Shown here: positions 40,104 to 50,777 of the stretch, one piece after another | Layout: every line of letters begins with the position of its first letter | Numbering within the stretch: position 1 is the first letter of the stretch | NCBI GenBank assembly: GCA_902510815.1 | Contig: CABXDI010000003.1 | Coordinates: 1-64,000 of the forward strand | Reading direction: 5' to 3' | Length of the DNA stretch: 64,000 nucleotides | From: an uncultured Verrucomicrobiota bacterium | GTDB lineage: Bacteria > Verrucomicrobiota > Verrucomicrobiia > Verrucomicrobiales > DEV007 | Made by a program: the position numbers and the translations under genes | Notes under the pieces: generated by a model | Database searches by the model: none | The model's input: only the letters and a program-made list of their open reading frames with translations | What the model was told of the DNA's origin: nothing

Positions 40104-41027
40104 TTATTCGTTTTCAGCCAAGTACCTCTCAGCTTCTAGGGCAGCTTTGCAACCATCACCAGCTGCAGTGATAGCCTGCCTATAAACATGATCTGCAACA
40201 TCACCAGCTGCAAAAAGGCCTTCGACATTTGTTTTTGTACAGCCAGGAACTTGGATAATATAACCATTCTCATCAGTATCAACCAACCCTTGGAGAAATT
40301 GTGCATTAGGAACATGACCAATTGCCACAAACACACACTTTAAATCTAATTCTTTTTCCTCATTAGTTTTTACATCAAGAACCTTCACTGATCTCATTTC
40401 ACCATCATCATCAGTTAGGTATTCGGTAACCTGACTATTCCAAACCGGTTCAATTTTTTCATTATCGAGCGCTCTTTCAGCCATTATCTTAGAAGCTCTG
40501 AGTTCATCACGACGATGAATTAAGTAAACTTTGGATGCAAAACGCGTCAAGAAAGTTGCCTCCTCACATGCTGAGTCTCCACCACCAATTACAGCCACAG
40601 GAACATCTCTGTAAAAAGCTCCATCACAAGTAGCACAAGAAGTCAGCCCATGACCTATCAATTTTTCTTCACCTTCAAGGCCCAAGTGCCTTGGAGCTGC
40701 TCCAGTAGCGACTATCACAGTTTCAGACTCATATTCCTGATCACCGCAAATAACTGAAAAACTCTGGTCATTTTTCTTTACTGAATCAACTTTTTTATAT
40801 TCGATTCTAGCGCCAAACTTTGTTGCCTGTTCCTGCATTTTCATCATCAGTTCTGGCCCCATAACACCTTCAGGAAAACCTGGATAATTTTCAACTTCAG
40901 TCGTTGTCGTCAACTGGCCTCCTGGTTGATCACCTGCCAAAACCAGCGGCGAAAGGTTAGCTCTTCCTGTATATATTGCTGAAGTCCACCCAGCACAACC
41001 AGTTCCAATAATTATAACTTTTTCCAT
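40104..41027 (-). CDS. trxB: Thioredoxin-disulfide reductase
   Basis: [12 protein letters not shown] redox motif, [31 protein letters not shown]. Confidence 0.96.
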   Translation of the reverse strand: MEKVIIIGTGCAGWTSAIYTGRANLSPLVLAGDQPGGQLTTTTEVENYPGFPEGVMGPELMMKMQEQATKFGARIEYKKVDSVKKNDQSFSVICGDQEYESETVIVATGAAPRHLGLEGEEKLIGHGLTSCATCDGAFYRDVPVAVIGGGDSACEEATFLTRFASKVYLIHRRDELRASKIMAERALDNEKIEPVWNSQVTEYLTDDDGEMRSVKVLDVKTNEEKELDLKCVFVAIGHVPNAQFLQGLVDTDENGYIIQVPGCTKTNVEGLFAAGDVADHVYRQAITAAGDGCKAALEAERYLAENE

Positions 41028-41081
41028 TCTACATGATTATGACTATAATATTGCCAAGGTCAAATCTGACTTCAATTTCTA

Positions 41082-42188
41082 TTACGAAGCAAATATTTCA
41101 GCAATAGATTCAAACGATAAGAAATTTGATACCAAGGGCTGAGAATAATCTTCACGAGACTGCTGCCAAGTTGCCAGAATTCCATCATTCGTTACGATTG
41201 TTGACACATAACGGCTACATCCAGTTCCTTGAGGGGATATAAACATCGGAAAATCATCAGAAAACCTCATAATTTCCGGAAATTGAGAATCATACCCGAT
41301 TCCCATACCTCCGATCTCTTCACATGAGAAACCACGAGGCCTTTTAATGCCAGCAAGGTTCTCATCCAATGACCTTAGGCATTCAGCGCCATCATAGAAA
41401 TATAATGACATGGGCATCTCATCCTCTAAAAGACCAACTCTAGGAATTTTTAATCGGTCTGTTATTCGGGTGCATGCAACATCCCACGAACGACCTCGTT
41501 CGATAGCATTAAAGGATTTAATACTGAATTTCTCTTCGCCTAGACCTCTAATAGCAAGACCAGTATTTGAGCTCGCCCAAGTAAAAGGGTGACTACAGAA
41601 AAATAGCCCCACTCCTCCTCCTTCCTCGCTTAAGTTAAAAGAAACTGGATCCTTAAGGTGCAATGACCCAAGATCTTCAGTTCTTAAAACTCTTTCAATA
41701 CTTTCAGCATTAAGCTGATCAACTGTAGGAGCTGTAATTAAATCAATATCCCAAACACCAGTTCCCTTTTTCTGAAAACTAATCACATCCTTTGGGTAAG
41801 AACGGTTTTTCTCGGTAGATATGTACAGCTCTACTCCCGAATTATTAATTAATAACGAAGACCCTTCTATAGAAACAACCTCCTCATTATCATGCTCTAA
41901 ATCGGATTTAGAAAAGGACTTAACCTTTTCCCATGGACCACATATAGAGGAAGATGAAAATATAGCCAACTCTAAGCCCCTCTCTCCTGCCCCAATCCCT
42001 GTTCTCGAATCTCCGTCATTACGATATCGGCCACAAAGCCAAAACATACCATCATGGTGAATTATATTTCCACCACCAAACCAAAAACCTTTTGCATTAC
42101 TCTTCGGCTCAATGATGACTTGAGCTTTCTCCTGATCAATTAACGAATGAGCAAATTCTTGCAGACGCCCTCTAATTTGATTAGTCAT
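41082..42188 (-). CDS. Beta-propeller glycosidase-like protein (GH43-like fold)
   Basis: GFWFGGGNIIHHDGMFWLCGRYR; CGPWEKV. Confidence 0.5.
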   Translation of the reverse strand: MTNQIRGRLQEFAHSLIDQEKAQVIIEPKSNAKGFWFGGGNIIHHDGMFWLCGRYRNDGDSRTGIGAGERGLELAIFSSSSICGPWEKVKSFSKSDLEHDNEEVVSIEGSSLLINNSGVELYISTEKNRSYPKDVISFQKKGTGVWDIDLITAPTVDQLNAESIERVLRTEDLGSLHLKDPVSFNLSEEGGGVGLFFCSHPFTWASSNTGLAIRGLGEEKFSIKSFNAIERGRSWDVACTRITDRLKIPRVGLLEDEMPMSLYFYDGAECLRSLDENLAGIKRPRGFSCEEIGGMGIGYDSQFPEIMRFSDDFPMFISPQGTGCSRYVSTIVTNDGILATWQQSREDYSQPLVSNFLSFESIAEIFAS

Positions 42189-42196
42189 AAAAAAGA

Positions 42197-43264
42197 TTAT
42201 TGCTTCATATCCATTAATCGGCTCACTGTTGGTATAATCATATTAAGCTCTTTAACAACAGTAAAATAATCTGAATATCCTTTTTCTTTCAGTAAATTTA
42301 TTAATGGACCCCAAAAATTTTTGCCCGACCTGTCAATTCTATCATAAACAACTATCGGCTTTCCTTTCATAAGAGAGTCTCCCATTTCCAATAATAATAA
42401 TAAGGCTAGAAATTCTTGTACCGTACCCGCTCCACCAGGAAAAATCACGAAAGCATCAGATCTCTCGATCATAATTTCCATACGAGTGTAAATATCAGGA
42501 CGAAGCCAAAAACTAGATAGACCTTCAGGTAAACCTTCCAGCTTAATAATGTGAGGAACATTTGATCCTCCCGTCCATCCATTAGCCTCAACTGCTCCCT
42601 TAACTACAGATCCCATAATCCCAGTTCTCCCAGCTCCTGAAACGCAACCAAATCCTTCATCAGCCATGCTTCTTCCTAAATCGTATCCTTCATTAATATA
42701 ATCCTTGTCTTCAATACTAGCAGAGCAAAAAACACAGATATTACCAACCTGCCCATCAACTGGTGGAGCCTCGTAAGAATAAATATCGTCAACATTTTCA
42801 TCAATTGGATGATGTATGGGATCAGGAAATCGATCTGATTTAATTCCCTTTAGAGCACCAATCACTTCTTCTGGCTCATTCACTGAAATGATATAATCCC
42901 TAAATTCTTGTTTAATTGTTCCAAGTGAATTTAAGTGATCCAGAACATCAAAAAATGACTCCCAAGATTGATCTCCGTTCAGAACCACCATTCCCTTAGC
43001 GTCTAATTTTTCATCTAAAGTTTGATACCCAACAAATATCGAAACAGCCTTAAATAATTCTTCTAAAGTTGAACCTTGCGTAAAAACAAAAGCATCTGAC
43101 TCTATAATTTGATCCTGAATAGTAGATAAAGTAACAGCTTTATCTCCATTAGAATTACTAATGTCCCAGCCAGAAGAAAAAAGTAAGTAAAGGAGCAACG
43201 CTCGCGATTCTCTTGATGGATCATTCTCACCAGTCACTCGACCTGAAAGTAATACTTTAGGCAT
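42197..43264 (-). CDS. Two-domain LOG-family (lysine decarboxylase-like) protein
   Basis: SGAGRTGIMGSV and PGGAGTVQEF in C-terminal half; degenerate N-terminal repeat. Confidence 0.8.
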   Translation of the reverse strand: MPKVLLSGRVTGENDPSRESRALLLYLLFSSGWDISNSNGDKAVTLSTIQDQIIESDAFVFTQGSTLEELFKAVSIFVGYQTLDEKLDAKGMVVLNGDQSWESFFDVLDHLNSLGTIKQEFRDYIISVNEPEEVIGALKGIKSDRFPDPIHHPIDENVDDIYSYEAPPVDGQVGNICVFCSASIEDKDYINEGYDLGRSMADEGFGCVSGAGRTGIMGSVVKGAVEANGWTGGSNVPHIIKLEGLPEGLSSFWLRPDIYTRMEIMIERSDAFVIFPGGAGTVQEFLALLLLLEMGDSLMKGKPIVVYDRIDRSGKNFWGPLINLLKEKGYSDYFTVVKELNMIIPTVSRLMDMKQ

Positions 43265-43380
43265 ATAAAAATTGTGAAATTAAAGACAAATTGTCTATTT
43301 ATTATAGATGTTCTCAACTTCCTGCATTCCTGTTAAGGAAGTTGATATCAATAAATTCCACAATTGGAATACTTCAAGCC

Positions 43381-43406
43381 ATTCAAATAAAATATTTTAT
43401 TTGAAT
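43381..43406. repeat. 26-bp perfect palindrome
   Basis: ATTCAAATAAAATATTTTATTTGAAT. Confidence 0.9.
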
Positions 43407-43466
43407 ATCAAAATGTGCCACCGGCTAACATCGGTGAGATATTTAATCTTTAGATTGATGAATAAA

Positions 43467-43874
43467 TTACTCAGCTGGCGCTGGTGCAGTCTCAGCTGGC
43501 GCAGTCTCAGCTGGTGCAGTCTCAGCTTCCTCTAAAGCATTTTGTAAATTTGCCTCAAAATTTTCGAGATTTGCTTCAAAATTTTCAAGCCCTCCAGATG
43601 CTTCGATGGCACCTGCCCCACCTGCGACTAAAGCAATAACTAGGCATACGATAACACCAACAATTGCAATCAAGGTCACTTTACCTCCAGGTTGAGCTTC
43701 ATCTTTCCAAAATTTAAACATAAAGACAAGAGAAGCGAATGGTACTAATAGATTACAAACTCCCCAAGTAGTATCCTTTTTGAAACCATGGCAAATTAAC
43801 ATAATTTGACCAACTAGAAGCATTATATAAAAAACGACTATAAGAAAAGCAGCGATGCCAGCTATAAATAACAT
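43467..43874 (-). CDS. Small membrane protein with C-terminal PAETA repeats
   Basis: HGFKKDTTWGVCNLLVPFASLVFMFKFW; paralogue of 43957..44223. Confidence 0.75.
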   Translation of the reverse strand: MLFIAGIAAFLIVVFYIMLLVGQIMLICHGFKKDTTWGVCNLLVPFASLVFMFKFWKDEAQPGGKVTLIAIVGVIVCLVIALVAGGAGAIEASGGLENFEANLENFEANLQNALEEAETAPAETAPAETAPAPAE

Positions 43875-43956
43875 GATGATAAATATTGTTTAGAGATTAT
43901 AAATTTATAAGGTTAAGAAGCATTATTATTTTTAGAATTAATGAAATAAGGTAAAT

Positions 43957-44223
43957 TCACACTGTTGAACCAATAATCCCGGTTAACGCAATAGTGGCAA
44001 TTAAGCCGATTAAACTGATTAATGTTATTTTTCTCTCTGGCTCTGCCTCATCAGGATATTTAAACATGAAAACAATCGCACCAAATGGGACCAACAAATT
44101 AATTACTCCCCAGGTGGTGTCTTTCTTAAATCCATGAACTATTAGCAATATAGACCCTACGACCAATCCTATACTACAAGCAGCTGTTATTAAAGTGAAG
44201 GCTATCGCTATTATTGCTTCCAT
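43957..44223 (-). CDS. Small membrane protein, paralogue of 43467..43874
   Basis: HGFKKDTTWGVINLLVPFGAIVFMFKYPDEAEP. Confidence 0.75.
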   Translation of the reverse strand: MEAIIAIAFTLITAACSIGLVVGSILLIVHGFKKDTTWGVINLLVPFGAIVFMFKYPDEAEPERKITLISLIGLIATIALTGIIGSTV

Positions 44224-44227
44224 AATT

Positions 44228-44265
44228 AAAGTTAATGTTAGTGTTAATTAACTAACATTAACTTT
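44228..44265. promoter_or_regulatory. 14-bp inverted repeat abutting the start of 43957..44223
   Basis: AAAGTTAATGTTAG-N10-CTAACATTAACTTT. Confidence 0.7.
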
Positions 44266-44387
44266 AAATTAATGTTAGTCTATTATAAAATTTAAATAAT
44301 TTTATAACTATTTATAAATTTATAGAAAAACACTGATATAACAGTGTTAAAAAATATAATCCTAATTTTTTTTATGTATTTCAGTTT

Positions 44388-46253
44388 TTAAGCCACTTCT
44401 TCTGCTTCCTCTACAGGATCTAGCTCAACCTTAAGATTATCTATGATAAAATTTTGGCGGTCAGGTGTATTTTTGCCCATATAAAACTGAAGCATTTCAG
44501 ATTCCGACTTATTCCTATCAAGAATTACCGGATCTAATCTTATCCCGTCCCCAATAAATTCTTTAAACTCATTAGGTGAAATTTCTCCAAGTCCTTTGAA
44601 CCTAGTAATTTCAGCTGCTTTCCCACAAACCTCTATCGCATCCAAACGCTCCTGATTATTATAGCAATAGAATTGTTTTTGTTTATTACGAACTCTAAAA
44701 AGTGGAGTTTCGAGAATATATAAATGACCTTCGCGAATCATTTCAGGAAAGAACTGCAGAAAGAATGTGATTAACAAAAGTCTGATATGCATTCCATCAA
44801 CATCAGCATCAGTTGCAAGAACAACATTATTATACCTCAACTGCTCGATCCCATCTTCGATATTCAAAGCATGCTGAAGTAAATTAAATTCCTCATTTTC
44901 ATAAACAACTTTTTTAGATAAACCGAAAGTGTTAAGCGGTTTTCCTCTTAAAGAAAAAACAGCCTGAGTGTCAACATCCCTCGCCGTCGTTATTGAGCCA
45001 CTTGCGCTATCACCCTCAGTAATAAATAGGGTACTTTCATTCGCCAATTTATTTCTATCTCCATAATGAATTCTGCAGTCTCTTAATTTTTTATTATGGA
45101 TCTTTGCTTTTTTGGCACGGTCTTTTGCAATCTTACGAATACCTTTTAAGTCTTTCCTTTCTTTCTCTGCCCTTTGAATCTTCTCCAGCATTGCCTTAGA
45201 AGCTTCAGGATTCCTGTGAAGGTAATTGTCTAATTGATCTTGGACAAAACCCACAATCCAACTCCGAATGGGCTTACCATCTTTAGGTGCAGTATGAGTA
45301 GATCCCAACTTAGTCTTTGTTTGTGATTCAAAAACTGGCTCTTGAACTTTCACACTGATAGCCCCAACAACAGATTGACGAACGTCAGCAGGATCAAATT
45401 GTTTTTTAAAATGATCCCTAACTGTTTTAACTACAGCCTCTCTGAAGGCAGCTTGATGAGTACCTCCTTGGGTCGTGTGCTGACCATTAACAAAAGAATA
45501 GTATTCTTCTCCGTATTGGCTTGCTGAATGAGTAAGAGCAACCTCTATATCTTGTCCAATCAGATGCGCCACTGGATAAATAGGCTCCTCCGTGATATTT
45601 TTTTCTAATAATTCTTTGAGTCCTTCCTTTGCTTTATATTTCTTACCATTGAATTTAAGAGTTAATCCAGAATTAAGATAAGCATAATTCCAAAGCATGT
45701 TGTCTATGAATTCTTCCCTCCATTTAAAATCATTAAAAATTGATTCGTCTGGTATAAAACTTAAAAAAGTACCATCAGCAGCTTTCGAACTTTTAGCCCG
45801 CTGCATTTCATTTATTACCTCAGCTTGAGAAAAAGAGATCGATTTTGTTTTCCCTTCACGAAAAGCTTGTATCTCAAAATTTTCAGATAAAGCATTCACC
45901 GCCTTTATTCCGACCCCATTCAAACCAACAGATTTTTGGAAAGCCTCTGAATCATACTTTGCACCAGTATTTATTTTAGCCGCACAATCCATTAGTTTAC
46001 CTAATGGGATCCCTCTTCCATAGTCTCGAACAGATATGGATTCACCATCCAACTTCACATCAATAATCTTGCCATGGCCCATAACAAACTCATCAATACA
46101 ATTATCAATAACTTCTTTAAGAAGCACATAAATACCATCATCAGGCGCCGAACCGTCACCCCTCTTTCCTATATACATTCCAGGCCTTAGCCTTATGTGT
46201 TCACGCCATTCCAGCGTTTTGATATCTTCCTCAGTGTATTTAGCTTTCGGCAT
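44388..46253 (-). CDS. Type IIA topoisomerase subunit B (ParE/GyrB)
   Basis: [46 protein letters not shown]. Confidence 0.93.
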   Translation of the reverse strand: MPKAKYTEEDIKTLEWREHIRLRPGMYIGKRGDGSAPDDGIYVLLKEVIDNCIDEFVMGHGKIIDVKLDGESISVRDYGRGIPLGKLMDCAAKINTGAKYDSEAFQKSVGLNGVGIKAVNALSENFEIQAFREGKTKSISFSQAEVINEMQRAKSSKAADGTFLSFIPDESIFNDFKWREEFIDNMLWNYAYLNSGLTLKFNGKKYKAKEGLKELLEKNITEEPIYPVAHLIGQDIEVALTHSASQYGEEYYSFVNGQHTTQGGTHQAAFREAVVKTVRDHFKKQFDPADVRQSVVGAISVKVQEPVFESQTKTKLGSTHTAPKDGKPIRSWIVGFVQDQLDNYLHRNPEASKAMLEKIQRAEKERKDLKGIRKIAKDRAKKAKIHNKKLRDCRIHYGDRNKLANESTLFITEGDSASGSITTARDVDTQAVFSLRGKPLNTFGLSKKVVYENEEFNLLQHALNIEDGIEQLRYNNVVLATDADVDGMHIRLLLITFFLQFFPEMIREGHLYILETPLFRVRNKQKQFYCYNNQERLDAIEVCGKAAEITRFKGLGEISPNEFKEFIGDGIRLDPVILDRNKSESEMLQFYMGKNTPDRQNFIIDNLKVELDPVEEAEEVA

Positions 46254-46466
46254 TTTATTCCGTTAAATATATTATATTTAAGATTGGTTAACTAATAGCA
46301 CGAAATGAACCCATCATCAAAAAGCCAATCGTAATTCAAAAAAAACACCAATCTTAGCGACAAAAAAAACCAATTAAACAGTCTAAAAGTGCATTAATTA
46401 GTAATTTTTTTATTAAAGAAATATCGACAACCTTTACAGAATCAAATTCTCAGTAAAATTATCAAT

Positions 46467-47612
46467 ATGGAGAATAATCCGGAATCTAAACCCTATAATC
46501 CTCAAAGAAAAAGTAGCCTCATTACATTCATTCTACTAGGTGCCGTGGTATACATGGCAACCATTCAAGTTAAAGCATGGTGGAGCGATCAGGCAGCAGC
46601 CTCAATTACGCCAAGAACAGTAACTCCAAGAGATGACCTCGGTGAAGGTGAAAAGGCTACAATAAAACTCTTTGAGGAAACTTCGCCGAGTGTTGTTTTC
46701 ATCACGACAATTAATTTAAGAAGAGATTTTTTTAGCACCAATATTTATAAAATTCCCGCAGGTACTGGTTCTGGTTTTATATGGGATTCAGCTGGACATA
46801 TTGTAACAAACTACCATGTAATCAAAGGCGCTGACGAAGCAAAAATCACTTTATGGGATCAATCCACATGGGATGCTAAACTTGTAGGCGCAGAACCAGA
46901 TAAAGATCTAGCAGTGCTTAAAATTAAAGCACCTGACAAACGACTAAAACCTATCAAAATTGGAGAATCAAAAAACTTATTAGTTGGTCAAAATGCTTAT
47001 GCCATTGGTAACCCTTTTGGTTTTGACCAAACCCTAACCACAGGAATCATAAGTGCATTGGGAAGAGAAATTGAATCCATTACAAGACGCCCTATAACTG
47101 GAGTCATTCAAACAAATGCTGCGATTAATCCAGGTAATTCAGGTGGCCCGCTTCTTGATAGTGCAAATCGATTAATAGGCATCAATACGGCCATATACTC
47201 TCCAACTGGATCTTACGCCGGAATAGGTTTTGCTGTTCCTGTTGATACAGTTAACCGCATAGTTCCACAGCTGATTGAATTTGGTAAAGTCATTAAACCC
47301 GGACTTGGAATTAACATCGCACCAGACTCTTTTGTTACTAATCGCCTTAATACTACTGGAGTATTAATACTTAATACGGTTCCAGGTGGAGGCGCACAAA
47401 AAGCAGGGTTAAAAGCAACGACCCAGTCAGCAAACGGAAGGATATCTATGGGTGATATCATTAAAGAAATTGAAGGAAAAACAGTTATAGATTCATCAGA
47501 TTTATTCAGAATTCTTGACTCAAAAGTAGTCGGTGACAAAGTAAAAGTTACCGTAGAAAGAGGTGGAGAATCAAAAAAAACCGAAGTCACACTCGGCGCG
47601 CTAAAAGAATAG
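46467..47612 (+). CDS. Deg/HtrA-family trypsin-like serine protease with one PDZ
   Basis: GSGFIWDSAGHIVTNYHVI, DKDLAVLKI, NPGNSGGPLLD. Confidence 0.94.
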   Translation: MENNPESKPYNPQRKSSLITFILLGAVVYMATIQVKAWWSDQAAASITPRTVTPRDDLGEGEKATIKLFEETSPSVVFITTINLRRDFFSTNIYKIPAGTGSGFIWDSAGHIVTNYHVIKGADEAKITLWDQSTWDAKLVGAEPDKDLAVLKIKAPDKRLKPIKIGESKNLLVGQNAYAIGNPFGFDQTLTTGIISALGREIESITRRPITGVIQTNAAINPGNSGGPLLDSANRLIGINTAIYSPTGSYAGIGFAVPVDTVNRIVPQLIEFGKVIKPGLGINIAPDSFVTNRLNTTGVLILNTVPGGGAQKAGLKATTQSANGRISMGDIIKEIEGKTVIDSSDLFRILDSKVVGDKVKVTVERGGESKKTEVTLGALKE

Positions 47613-47623
47613 CACTAAGCAAT

Positions 47624-48649
47624 TTAATTAAGTGTTCGAAACCCATGCTCTTCCCCTAAATTCAAGCAATCACCAATCAGCATTACACCACCTGAAGTAG
47701 TAGGATCCAAAAGGCAGCTCGCTGCGCTACAAACTCCATAACGAATACATTCATTGAGGGTTTCTGATTTATCCATTGCCATAATAAATCCAGCCGCAAA
47801 GGCATCACCAGCTCCAGCAGCACCTTTTATCATCTCTTTGGGTAATTTGACAGATCCACCAAAAGCTGTGTCACCTGATGAAGAAACTGCAACAGCTCCA
47901 GAAGATGAATGCAATACAACAGAATGCCTAACACCCATATCCAAAACATTTCGAGCAGCATTGAGCAAAGATCTTAAATCACTATCTTTGACCTCTGAAG
48001 CCAAAAGAGATCCTGCTTCAAATTCATTTAGAAAAAGTACATCAATTTCAGGCAACGATGGTAAAATCACGCTTTGATAATCACCCAATTGGGCACTAAC
48101 CAAATCTACTATATTAATAAAGCCCGAATTTGAGGCTTTAGATAAAAGTTCACTAGCTCCAGTTCTTCCATTCTCCCGAACTTTATCCAAAGATTCTAAC
48201 AGAAGCAGATAACCTAAATAAAAATACTTATTATCTCCAACTGAAAGATTTACACTCTTTTCATCAAATAATGAGTTAGCCCCTTCGTGGTGAAAGAAAG
48301 TTCTCCTACCCGTAGACAAAACTGACATAGCGTCAGTATAGGAGGTACTTGCTAAATTGGTTTTGATCAATCCAGATGCATCAATTCCACTATCCAAACA
48401 ATCCTTAATTATCCAATTACCATCATCGTCATCCCCCACCAAACCGGAGGCTCTTAATGGAAAGTCTACCCCTAAACTGACAAAATCTTTTAGTAAATTG
48501 TATGGCCCCCCGCCATTAGATTTTGAGTGTTCAAGAATAAATGAGAGCGCATCTTGATCTGGATAAGTATCAATGACTTTAACATGATCCACTATCCAAT
48601 TTCCAGCAGCAAGAATACCTCTTCGCTCAACTTGACTTTCTGTATTCAT
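47624..48649 (-). CDS. PfkB-family carbohydrate kinase
   Basis: SNGGGPYNLLKDF; KGAAGAGDAFAAGFIMA. Confidence 0.9.
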   Translation of the reverse strand: MNTESQVERRGILAAGNWIVDHVKVIDTYPDQDALSFILEHSKSNGGGPYNLLKDFVSLGVDFPLRASGLVGDDDDGNWIIKDCLDSGIDASGLIKTNLASTSYTDAMSVLSTGRRTFFHHEGANSLFDEKSVNLSVGDNKYFYLGYLLLLESLDKVRENGRTGASELLSKASNSGFINIVDLVSAQLGDYQSVILPSLPEIDVLFLNEFEAGSLLASEVKDSDLRSLLNAARNVLDMGVRHSVVLHSSSGAVAVSSSGDTAFGGSVKLPKEMIKGAAGAGDAFAAGFIMAMDKSETLNECIRYGVCSAASCLLDPTTSGGVMLIGDCLNLGEEHGFRTLN

Positions 48650-48678
48650 GCTGATCTTTAGATTAATCTATAACCGTA

Positions 48679-49800
48679 TCATTTATAGTTTATTGATATA
48701 GATTGATTACTTTTTTGAGATTCGATAGCAGCGCTGAATAATTGATGACTAAAAACTGCCTCATTCGGAGTAACACATCCAAAATGTTCACCTAGAACTC
48801 CTTCACGTTCCGCAAAAAAAGCTGCCCACATCTGCATTAACACATCAGGAAATCCCGGTTCAAATATTCCTCCTGTTATCGTTTTAAAGCTTGTATCAAA
48901 TCCAATATCAATACGGCTCCACTTTTGCTCAGACTCACGAGAAAACGTCCAAAAAGTTCTAGGATTTTTGGTGCTAAATTTTGCTCCACCTTCAGTACCA
49001 ATAACTTCAATAAACCAGGTGTCCGTTTCCCCAGGTGCCAATCTTTTCATTTCTAACCTCATGGGAACGTCTCCTGAACCTTCTATTTTTACCCAAGTAT
49101 GCAGCATTGCATTGTCCCAAGTATCACAAATTCCTCCAGGTCTTTCGGAGTATCCCTTCTGCAATTGAGCATACACAGAATTTGGTTTCCATCCTAATCG
49201 AAAAGGAACATGACAAACATGCATTCCTAAATCACCTAAAACACCAATTTCCCCACAAGTTGCTGATTGCCTTTTCCAATTAGCCGGTTTATTCGGGTCC
49301 AGATCACTACTGTGATGAAATCCTGATCTTACCTCCAGTATTCTTCCAAACTCTCCAGACAAGGCAGCCTTATAAACTCTTAAGGCTCCGGGAAAATAAG
49401 GGAATTCAGAACTGCATCGTACAAACCTTCCAGAATCTGTTATCTTATGTAAAACTCTTTCCGCAGACCCAAGATCAATACCGAATGGTTTTTCCGCCAG
49501 AAGATCCTTTCCTGAATCCAAAACATCAGTATAAATTTTTTCGTGTAAATTATGTGGAACAGCCACATAAACAACGTCAACACCTGAATTTTCAAGTAAT
49601 TCTCTATAGTCTTGGGTCAGAGTAGTGCACCCTGGTACAGATTTAAACCAATCTAGCGCATCAGTATTCAGGTCTGCTACACCTACTAGGACGGGATTCA
49701 CAGAGCTATCCTCAAGAGCAAACCATCTACCAAAGGCACTTGCGACCTCCCTTCCCATGAGGCCACCGCCAATGACTCCAACATTGATTTTTTTACTCAT
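48679..49800 (-). CDS. Gfo/Idh/MocA oxidoreductase (cytosolic)
   Basis: VGVIGGGLMGREVASAF; AEKPFGIDL. Confidence 0.92.
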   Translation of the reverse strand: MSKKINVGVIGGGLMGREVASAFGRWFALEDSSVNPVLVGVADLNTDALDWFKSVPGCTTLTQDYRELLENSGVDVVYVAVPHNLHEKIYTDVLDSGKDLLAEKPFGIDLGSAERVLHKITDSGRFVRCSSEFPYFPGALRVYKAALSGEFGRILEVRSGFHHSSDLDPNKPANWKRQSATCGEIGVLGDLGMHVCHVPFRLGWKPNSVYAQLQKGYSERPGGICDTWDNAMLHTWVKIEGSGDVPMRLEMKRLAPGETDTWFIEVIGTEGGAKFSTKNPRTFWTFSRESEQKWSRIDIGFDTSFKTITGGIFEPGFPDVLMQMWAAFFAEREGVLGEHFGCVTPNEAVFSHQLFSAAIESQKSNQSISINYK

Positions 49801-49808
49801 TGATTAAT

Positions 49809-50639
49809 TTATTTTATCAAGTCCATCGCCTCTTCCGCACTTAAACCATCATGAACGACAGACATGAGAGCTTTAGTAATTCCTGCAGGGTTTTCATGTT
49901 GGATTACATTTCTGCCATACACAATACCTGAAACTCCTTGCGCAATGATGCTTTCTGTACGCTTTAAAATTTCTTCGTCAGAAACCTTGCCTCCACCTCT
50001 TACGAGTACTGGGATCTGACCCGAAACTTCAACTACTCGATGATATTCTGAAACATCATCAGTTGGGTCAGCCTTAATTATATCAGCTCCAAGCTCCACA
50101 GCCTGTCTCACTAACGGCATAATTTGTTTTTCGTCACCATTAACAGTATAACCTCCAGATTCTTGGTTCTCTTTGAAAACTAATGGTTCTACCATCATCG
50201 GCATTCCATAAAGGTCACACTCTGGCTTTAATTGCAAAATATTATCAATGCACTGAGCATGAACTTCCGGCGCTCCTGGTATCTCGAATAAATTTACACA
50301 TATACAAGCTGCATCGAGTTGAACGGCTTGAAGAGCCGCATCGCCTATCACACTACTGAACGGGGAATCCGGTAACTCCTTGCCATAAATATTTGCAACA
50401 TCCACCCGTAAAACCAATGAAGGCTTTTCTTTACCAGAAACAGCTTGTAAATGTTTGGCCTGACCTATCGTCAATTGAACGGCATCGGGACCAGCATTAA
50501 CAACAGTAGATATCGCTGCTGAAGCATCTTCAATACTTCCAAGAAATCCATATTGATTAAAAAAACCATGATCAATTGCTACATCAAAGCACCGACCAGA
50601 CTTAGAATTAAATAGTCGTTTCAGTCTATATTCTTTCAT
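49809..50639 (-). CDS. Class I aldolase, DhnA/LsrF-like
   Basis: DVAIDHGFFNQYG; ADIIKADPTDDVSEYHRVV; PVLVRGGGKVSDEE. Confidence 0.82.
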   Translation of the reverse strand: MKEYRLKRLFNSKSGRCFDVAIDHGFFNQYGFLGSIEDASAAISTVVNAGPDAVQLTIGQAKHLQAVSGKEKPSLVLRVDVANIYGKELPDSPFSSVIGDAALQAVQLDAACICVNLFEIPGAPEVHAQCIDNILQLKPECDLYGMPMMVEPLVFKENQESGGYTVNGDEKQIMPLVRQAVELGADIIKADPTDDVSEYHRVVEVSGQIPVLVRGGGKVSDEEILKRTESIIAQGVSGIVYGRNVIQHENPAGITKALMSVVHDGLSAEEAMDLIK

Positions 50640-50713
50640 TTTATTTTAGTTAAAACATCTTAACCCCAAACCTGATTATTTCACAAGCTACCTCTTTGAG
50701 GATATTAAAACAT

Positions 50714-50751
50714 AAAAAAACCCCAACCCTTTATGGGGTTGGGGTTTTTTT
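50714..50751 (-). terminator. rRNA operon terminator
   Basis: AAAAAAACCCCAACCC...GGGTTGGGGTTTTTTT, immediately past 5S. Confidence 0.88.
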
Positions 50752-50777
50752 ATACTTATATTAAATAAGAAAAATTA

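Noticed and set aside
44388-46253. Missing topoisomerase partner subunit
   Set aside because: parE/gyrB and parC/gyrA are often unlinked; absence from one window is uninformative.
46467-47612. Possible unusual protease
   Set aside because: Complete His/Asp/Ser triad with a standard Deg/HtrA layout; ordinary.
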